From contig CM054063.1 of NCBI GenBank assembly GCA_028641055.1, positions 175,446,697-175,510,696 of the forward strand: a stretch of 64,000 bases of DNA, given 5' to 3'. The stretch is from Alopecurus myosuroides (taxonomy: Eukaryota > Streptophyta > Magnoliopsida > Poales > Poaceae). Under the pieces are notes generated by a model. The model had not been told where the DNA came from, made no database searches, and worked only from the letters and a program-made list of their open reading frames with translations. Positions 58,501-64,000 of this stretch are shown here, one piece after another. The stretch's first letter is position 1. Each line of letters opens with the position of its first letter. The translations under genes were made by a program, and so were the position numbers.

Positions 58501-59393
58501 TATACCTTTTTGGGGGCGTTTTTCTTATTTGTTTTTGTCCTTTCCAGTTCATTCTCTGATAGTTTGTACTTCACGAAATCTGCCCATATGGGTTTTATTT
58601 TCTCATACCCTTGAGTGAAATCTTGAGTCTTGTTCTTCTTAACATAGTCAAGGTTCAATCTTTTCTTCCAATTTTTGAATTGCTCAGGCATCTTTTTTAG
58701 GGTCCACGCCTTGACCTTTTCCCGTATCTCAATTTTCATTTTAGTAACATCGGCCTCATTAACAGCCGCTTCATTCTCGTCCACCTTCGGCAAGGGTAAG
58801 TTGAAATTAGCCAAAATCTTCGAGAAAAGATGATCTTTGGCTATTTTGCTGACATATGAAATTCCTTATTTCCGCGGATCTTTTCGCTTATTCCACTCAT
58901 GAACAGTGATCGGGATGTGATCCCTAACTAGCACTCCACATTGCTTCACAAATTTTTGGGCAACATCAGCGGGAAGCTCGGGTGCGCCGTCTGCTGCGAT
59001 CGTGTCGATCCTATATCTTTCTGTATCTTTCAACTTCTTTGTTGTGCCTCGTTTAGTCTTTTTTCCGGTTGATATGCTTGAACCGGATGGCTAAAAATAT
59101 AAAGACTGTTAATACATGTATATAGACAACAGATGCTTCATTAATTAACATATCTATATATGCACCTCGGAGCCGGTGTTTGTAATTTGTATGCTTCCAC
59201 CGGAGCCGTCGGCTGCTCCCATATCGGAGCCGTCGGCTTCTCCCTCATCGGAGTCGTCTCCCTGGGTGAGCTCCGGATCTCCCTCACCGGAGTTGTTCAT
59301 CCACCGGCTCACATCGGTCTCTACGTCGGGCCCGCGGATTAAAACCTCGATCATATTTTCGGCATCTTCGTCTCTTGGCTCCATACTATACAA
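55547..59393 (-). pseudogene. Ulp1-like cysteine protease gene of CACTA-2 (seven exons, three stops)
   Basis: The inferred exons on the minus strand are 59393-59170, 59090-56602, 56519-56346, 56266-56156, 56037-55968, about 55866-55763 and about 55685-55547. Most have GT/AG borders. The product has an acidic N-terminus, a Lys-rich middle, a coiled-coil stretch, a Ser-Pro-Thr-Pro tract and a C48/Ulp1-type domain. The predicted catalytic residues are His (FHYILLIF), Asp (VMDPK), Gln and Cys (QQGDENHLCGYYVC). Stops lie near 58868 (CAA to TAA compared with CACTA-1), 58066 (CAG to TAG) and 57372. The Ulp1 exons themselves are open. Ulp1 enzymes cut SUMO from proteins; the role in CACTA elements is unknown. 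Confidence 0.7.
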
Positions 59394-59529
59394 AAAGAGT
59401 AACTATATATTTCAGATCCATTTCATTAAAATTGCTTATACATAATAATTAACTAATGATCAATTATTTTCATCAAAATTGCTTATAGATAATACACAAA
59501 AAGAGCAACATATTCATGAAATATTTAAA

Positions 59530-59880
59530 CGTACGATAACATTTCTAGCATTCTTAAATTTATAACACTAACTGAATTAAATTTCTAACATTCATAACAT
59601 TTGTAACATTCTTAAATTTCCTATATCAATTCTAAACAAATCTAAAATTTCTAAGTCTAATCTAAAATTTCTAACATTCATAACTAATAATTCTAACATT
59701 CTTAAATTTATAACACTAACTTAATTAAATTTTCTAACATTCATAACATTTGTAACATTCTTAAATTTCCTATATCAATTCTAAACAAATCTAAAATTCC
59801 TAAGTCTAATCTAAAATTTCTAACATTCATAACTAATAATTCTAACATTTGTAACACTAATAAATAACTAGAAAAAACAG
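59530..59880. repeat. AT-rich degenerate tandem array in CACTA-2
   Basis: TCTAACATTCATAAC-like units, including a longer direct repeat of about 125 bp (59560-59685 and about 59695-59820). It is equivalent to 18900-19265 in CACTA-1. Confidence 0.7.
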
Positions 59881-59929
59881 TAATTAAGTAAAAAAAAGGG
59901 AAAAAACAAAAAAGGCCCCGGGTTAGGGC

Positions 59930-60480
59930 GAGATGGAGGCAGGCCTTACCTCCTCTCGGGGCAGCGGCGGGCCGGCGGCGCGGGGCGGTGGAGGCCGGCG
60001 CGAGACGGGATCGAGGGCGGAGCACGCGGGGCCGAAGGCGGCGCGACGGGTTCGAGGGCGGGTGCGCGCGGGCTGGCGGCGGCTCGACGGGGAGCGAGGG
60101 CGGCTCTCGAGGGCCGGCGGCGGCGCTCTCAGGACTGAGGGCGGCGCGCGGGACGGAGGGCAGCGTGACGGGAGCGAGGACGGGCCGGCGGCGGCGCGCG
60201 AGACAGAGCGCGGCGCGACGGGAGCGAGGGGCGGCGCCGCAGAGGGGGACGGCGACGGGGGCGAGGGGCGGCGCGGGGGGACGGAAAAATTGGCAGCCTG
60301 GCGGCGTCGATTTCGTCCCTGCGCGCGGTCTGGAACTGAGGAGGGAGGGTGACGTGTATATATCCACTGCCCATCCGTCCCGGTTGGTGGCAACAACCGG
60401 GACGAATGCCCCTTTCGTCCCGGTTGGTGGCACCAACCGGGACGAAAACACGCTTCCGTCCCGGCTGGTCGCACGGGCAG
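59930..60480. repeat. GC-rich block and CCCGGTT hairpins in CACTA-2
   Basis: 59935-60310 consists of GGCGGCGCGNGACGG words and opens long frames on both strands, which I take as compositional. 60370-60445 holds two hairpins made of CGTCCCGGTTGGTG paired with CAACCGGGACG. Confidence 0.65.
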
Positions 60481-60744
60481 GGAGCAGAAGTACTTTTGGG
60501 CCGGGCGCGCCAAATGGTTTAGTGCCAAAATTTGAATATCTTGAATATGCACATGAATAACTTCTATATACTTTCGAATTTGAAAAAAATTTCAACATGA
60601 AAATTGCTTGAATTTGCATAACTAATTCAAATCCGTTTTCTGTTTACCTAAATAATTATTCTAACTATTCAAACTATTAACTATTTCACTATTTGCACTT
60701 AATTTAAATATAAATATCTTATATTGTTTTAAAATTAGTAACAA
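60481..60744. other. AT-rich spacer within CACTA-2
   Basis: No gene or repeat was recognised. Confidence 0.3.
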
Positions 60745-60832
60745 TTACATTAAACAGAAAACAGACGCGCTAGCGCGCCGCAGTGTCGCCGGAATACAAA
60801 TTCTTTTATTAAAAAGAGAAAACATACGAACA

Positions 60833-61027
60833 CTACTTCTCGTCGTCGTCGTCGGGGAACTCGTCGGTGACCTCCTCCGGGTCATCGTCGTCGTCGAACT
60901 CGTCGGTGACCTCCTCGTCACCGAGGGGGATGCGGTCGTCCCCCCAGCGGATATCTGCGCTAAACATTCCGTTCTGCCGTGCTCGGACGCCGCGGAAGCC
61001 GGTGGTGATGTTCCTCCTCGGAGGCAT
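60833..61027 (-). CDS. AP2/ERF-derived micro-ORF, internally deleted (64 aa)
   Basis: The N-terminus MPPRRNITTGFRGVRARQ followed by SADIRWGDDRIPLG (residues 11-36) is the first half of an AP2 DNA-binding domain (FRGVR and IR...R motifs). After Gly36 the sequence jumps to an acidic tail (DEEVTDEF, then Asp-rich). The related fragment at 62820-63363 has RIPLGSFATVSEAARAW at the same place and ends in a similar DDEEVTDD tail. This copy therefore lost the second half of the AP2 domain and the middle of the protein in frame. It cannot form a full AP2 fold. The 3' flanking sequence (60745-60800) is also shared with 62700-62815. Confidence 0.6.
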   Translation of the reverse strand: MPPRRNITTGFRGVRARQNGMFSADIRWGDDRIPLGDEEVTDEFDDDDDPEEVTDEFPDDDDEK

Positions 61028-61224
61028 GGTGGAAGCGCGACGGTGCGTGGAGAGGAGAAGACGCGCTCGAGGCGCGACAGTTTATACCGCGCCCTCCTGG
61101 CCACGCGCGCGTCACAACTCCCGCGCCACGCGTCACAACTCCCGTGCCACGCACCACCCTAACACAACCAAGCAAATAGTTGCACATTACTACCCGAGCT
61201 CAAAGTGAACACTGACCCAAGCAT

Positions 61225-61545
61225 GCATGGATGAATGTGTTAAAGGGGTGTAGAACAAAACAATCGGTATCACCATCATACAGCCCTACCGTGGCTAGTC
61301 GGTGCAATATGCATACCAAATGCACGGCAGGACGTATGCATGATGGCGAATCCGGATGTTTTGTATTTGCTCTGCGAACTGAATATATGATGTATCAAAC
61401 CTTAAAGGGGGATGCAGAACAAAACAATCGGTATCGCCATCATACAGCCCCACCGTGGCTACTGGGTGCAATATGCATACCAAATGCACGGCGGGACGTA
61501 TGATGGCGAATCCGGATGTTTTGTATTTGCTCGATGAACTGACCG
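61225..61545. repeat. Two hairpin units of the CACTA array
   Basis: Two units of about 158 bp match the four-unit array in CACTA-1. The outer stem pairs CGCCATCATAC with GTATGATGGCG (second unit near 61435-61445 and 61498-61508). The first unit has ATGC inserted in its right arm. Confidence 0.7.
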
Positions 61546-61794
61546 ATGTATGAAGGTGGGCTATATATAGGGTCCTCTGGCTCACAAAGTGTTGTGCTAG
61601 GGTTTTGATCCAACGGTTAAGAAACCACCTCATCCAACGGCTCACAACAGCTCGAAAGAAACACACCGTAGCCCTGATCGAACGGCTCACAACAGCTCGA
61701 AAAAAAACACACCCCGGATCCAACGACTCACAAGCGCTTGAAAGAAACACACGATCCGTGTGATTCTATCTGATTGGTCCAAACGAAACCCTAA

Positions 61795-61935
61795 TTCCCA
61801 TTTAGTCCCGGTTGGTGTCCCCAACCGGGACTAAAGGGATGATCCGTTTCCCAATGAAACCCTAACCCATTTAGTCCCGGTTGGTGTCCCCAACCGGGAC
61901 TAAAGGGATGTTTTCTTCTCGCTATATATATGTAT
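61795..61935 (+). promoter_or_regulatory. Two perfect CCCGGTT hairpins and TATA box upstream of the small gene
   Basis: TTTAGTCCCGGTTGG pairs with CCAACCGGGACTAAA at 61800-61836 and again at 61868-61905, with a short GTGTCC-type loop. CTATATATATGTATGC follows near 61921, and the start codon is at 61984. In CACTA-1 the right arm has decayed. This is a likely core promoter; the role of the hairpins is unknown. Confidence 0.55.
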
Positions 61936-61983
61936 GCATTGCCACACCATTGGCATAAACACATACAAACTCACCACTCTCTC

Positions 61984-62526
61984 ATGGCTTCTACCGTACC
62001 CACTCTAACATTCATCCAGGCGGAGGCACTTTCCGCCTCGAACTACCCCTGCCCGTGCGGCTACAACGTTCCCGCCGGTTGGATGCTGAGCGCCGGAGGA
62101 GTGCCGGTCCCTCCTCTTCCTCAAGGTGTGGCGCGTCGGGCGGCCATCACGAACCACTACTACCATGAGCTCACGCCGGAGCAGCGGAGGAATCCCAGTT
62201 GGCATCCCGATAACCAGCATACTTGGGATGCCTTCTTCATCAATCGGCGTGAGAGGGCGCTCACCAGGTATGAGGAGGACGGTCTGCCTCCCGGGAACTT
62301 TCACGAGGCCGGTCGTCGGCTATGGTGGAACGGCCGGACTCTACAGAGCGTCATGGACTACATCAGGGCCGGCGATATCCCCCACCTGTGCTACCCTCGC
62401 GCCCAGTCCGGGAGTCGTGATCCTCCGAGGGAGTGCAGAGCACCGTCAGACGATAGTGATGACGACGGCGGCGACTACGACGACTACGAGTCGGAGTATT
62501 ATAGGCCTAGGCAGGAGTATGACTAG
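61984..62526 (+). CDS. Small CACTA cargo protein, intact, 180 aa
   Basis: One uninterrupted exon runs from ATG 61984 (MASTVPTLTFIQAEA) to TAG 62526. The N-terminal half carries VPAGWMLSAGGVPVPPLPQG. The middle has ELTPEQRRNPSW, WDAFFINRRE and EAGRRLWWNGRTLQSVMDYI. The end is acidic and Tyr-rich (DDDGGDYDDYESEYY). The family is common next to Ulp1-like genes in cereal CACTA elements as I remember them, but has no known function. No membrane segment or catalytic motif was seen. The conserved aromatic pairs suggest a small folded domain. The CACTA-1 copy has a stop at codon 67. Two hairpins and a TATA box precede it. Confidence 0.7.
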   Translation: MASTVPTLTFIQAEALSASNYPCPCGYNVPAGWMLSAGGVPVPPLPQGVARRAAITNHYYHELTPEQRRNPSWHPDNQHTWDAFFINRRERALTRYEEDGLPPGNFHEAGRRLWWNGRTLQSVMDYIRAGDIPHLCYPRAQSGSRDPPRECRAPSDDSDDDGGDYDDYESEYYRPRQEYD

Positions 62527-62819
62527 TTAGTAGATCGATGCACTCTGGCCATTATGTACTGCCTTGTTTATTTAGATCTATGCTCTCCGTTTAGATTTAG
62601 ATCCAATCTTGCCATTATGTGTACTGTGCCTTGTTTATCTATCGAAATGCATGTCCCCCTCTTTTTAACGTCTATCGAAATGCCATTAGTCGTCTGAATC
62701 CAACCAATCAGGAAAAATCACATGGAAAACAGAAATAGACGAGCTAGCGCGCCGCTGTTTCCCGGAATACAACAAATTATTTTATTAAACAGCCAACAGA
62801 AAACAGACGCGCTAGCGCG
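62527..62819. other. 3' flanks of two convergent cargo genes
   Basis: It contains CCATTATG...TACTG words after the small gene, then two copies of an AGCGCGCCGC/AACAGAAAACAGACGCGCTAG segment shared with 60745-60800. Confidence 0.45.
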
Positions 62820-63363
62820 CTACTCCTCGTCCTCGTCGTCATCGTCGGTGACCTCCTCGTCGTCGTCGGAGGTGCATGATGGTATGTCCGACATAGGCCC
62901 CCACCTCGGATCGTCGGAGGCCCAGACTTCGCCGGCGTGGTCGGCCCGATGGAGCTCTTGCAGCGCCTTCGTCCTCGCCTCCCGAGCGGCATCTAACTCG
63001 AGGTGGCGTTCGAGGTGCCGCTCCGCCCGCTCAGCCGCGCGGGTCTGCCATAGCTCCTCGTCGGCGCTCTCGTCACCCGTATTGTTCCGGTAATACTCGC
63101 GGACCACGCGGTCGTCCCTGGCGTCGACTAGGCCCTGAAACGCGTGGTGCCTGAGGTGGCGGTGGTCGGCGGCAGTGACGATCTGCGGCGTCGGCGCCCT
63201 GGCCTCCGCTTCCCAGAGGGTGTGGCAGTCGTTAAAGTTCATCAACGACCGCGGACGGCTGAGGCGCTAGGCCGCCGCGTCCCAAGCGCGGGCGGCCTCC
63301 GACACCGTCGCAAAGGAGCCGAGGGGGATGCGGTCGTCCCCGCAGCGGATAGTCGTGGTGACC
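62820..63363 (-). pseudogene. AP2/ERF-derived cargo gene, C-terminal part, cut by an LTR
   Basis: On the minus strand from 63363: IRCGDDRIPLGSFATVSEAA, then ARAWDAAA, a stop at 63269-63267 where AP2 domains have Trp, then RLSRPRSLMNFNDC. This is the second half of an AP2 domain (LG.F.T..EAA.A.D.AA.R). An Arg/Glu-rich helical middle and an acidic tail (DDDEEVTDDDDEDEE) follow. The first half of the domain would lie beyond the LTR that starts at 63364. AP2 proteins bind DNA; this copy is doubly disabled. Confidence 0.65.
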
Positions 63364-64000
63364 TGTCACATCCCAATTTTGGAATACCTGTTAGCACAGT
63401 TGTTTTGCTAATTGCTTTACTAATAAACCTTGATTGTGTTTGTTTGTGTTTGTTTAAGTGCAACTAAACAAACTTAAAAAGGATAGCAAAGCAGTAAACT
63501 AAAAATATTCAACATATTGTTCCAATGATAAAAATATTCAACATATTGTTCCAATGACTTTGGCAATATTTTCTCAAGTAAATATTGATCAAAGAGTTTT
63601 ACAAAACTATCTTATGAATCCAATACTTGTTGAATATTATTACAAGGCCTAAATTAAGAAAGATGAAACACTTAATAAATTTCCATAGATGATTATCAGA
63701 AAAAGAGGCATTCTTAAATGCTTCACCAAAATATTATCAAATGTTTTTCCAACCTTGCAAGCTTAAAAACAAAGGTATTGGAGAGCATTGACTTGCTATC
63801 TCTAGTCACATAAATATTTTGGCAAAGCATTGCTAAAGAAAAGCCAAGTGCTTTATTAAATAGAAATTCCAATATTTCCAGAAACAGAAAACTAAAACAA
63901 GTTACTATTGGAAACTTTCTTAAAATGAGATGAAATTAATACCATTGCTTCCTTATATCAAATAAGGAACACACACAAGAGGAGACCAAAAATTGAATCC
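63364..64000 (+). mobile_element. LTR of another retrotransposon, left part only
   Basis: It begins TGTCACATCCCAATTTTGG at 63364 inside the AP2 cargo gene and is AT-rich to the window edge. The start resembles the TGTAACACCCC and TGTAACATCCC ends of the chromovirus and the solo LTR. The left half of a target duplication would be TGACC (63359-63363); the right end is outside the window. Confidence 0.55.

Larger units (their letters stand above)
55051..63363 (-). mobile_element. CACTA-2, CACTA transposon with cargo, right end not in window
   Basis: The left terminus CACTAGTGGAAACAGGGGC is followed by CCCGGTT/AACCGGG subterminal repeats (55075-55250). The element is colinear with CACTA-1 through the Ulp1-like gene, AT-rich array, GC-rich block, hairpin array and small plus-strand gene. 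It also has two AP2-derived fragments that CACTA-1 lacks. An LTR inserted at 63364 hides the rest. No transposase was seen. Confidence 0.65.

Noticed and set aside
59741..60619. 292-aa minus-strand ORF and overlapping frames in the GC-rich block of CACTA-2
   Set aside because: Composition-driven: long frames occur in at least four of six frames, are Arg/Pro/Ala-rich, and do not align with the equivalent block in CACTA-1 as a protein.

Overview
The window is intergenic DNA from a large grass genome, most likely tribe Triticeae (wheat, Aegilops or barley type). I infer this from the transposon families and the depth of nesting: CACTA elements with CCCGGTT/AACCGGG subterminal hairpins and a Ulp1-like gene, L1-type LINEs, Stowaway MITEs, chromovirus and Athila/Tat-type LTR retrotransposons. 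Nothing prokaryotic is present. The only sequence that looks like an ordinary host gene is a decayed neprosin-domain gene.

Layout. 1-4755: 3' part of a Tat-like Ty3/gypsy element with a broken antisense gene of the 'putative gypsy type transposon' family, then a plus-strand LTR. 4756-5830: N-terminal remnant of a Mutator-like transposase. 5831-11790: a stack of LTR fragments, a probable solo LTR (7091-9625) and an inverted gag fragment. 11947-22293: a LINE RNase H tail, then a second LINE split by a CACTA element (13966-22080). 22614-25580: a minus-strand LINE split by a compact CACTA element (23038-25292). That element has perfect 20-bp TIRs and a 3-bp target duplication. It carries an intact two-exon gene for a WRN-type 3'-5' exonuclease plus a 5S-rRNA-like segment. 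25590-32395: a near full-length LINE with ORF1 and ORF2, disabled by frameshifts and stops. 32396-36498: gene fragments and two Stowaway MITEs. 36499-52974: a young, complete chromovirus-type Ty3/gypsy retrotransposon with 5170-bp LTRs, a 5-bp target duplication, an intact gag-pol and an extra 318-aa ORF upstream of gag. 53491-54800: the neprosin remnant. 55051-63363: a second CACTA element related to the first, carrying a Ulp1-like pseudogene, an intact 180-aa ORF and two AP2-derived fragments. 63364-64000: the start of another LTR that cuts the second AP2 fragment.

How the parts relate. Most coding sequence serves transposition or is cargo carried by transposons. The chromovirus is the only element that looks coding-competent for its own movement. 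The three CACTA elements show no recognisable transposase and would depend on an enzyme supplied in trans. They carry a SUMO-protease-like gene, an AP2-derived gene, a small acidic protein and a DEDDy exonuclease. The insertion order can be read from interrupted reading frames: LINE before CACTA in two places, a degenerate ORF before the chromovirus, and the AP2 cargo before the last LTR. All family names rest on motif recognition by eye, and no database search was run.
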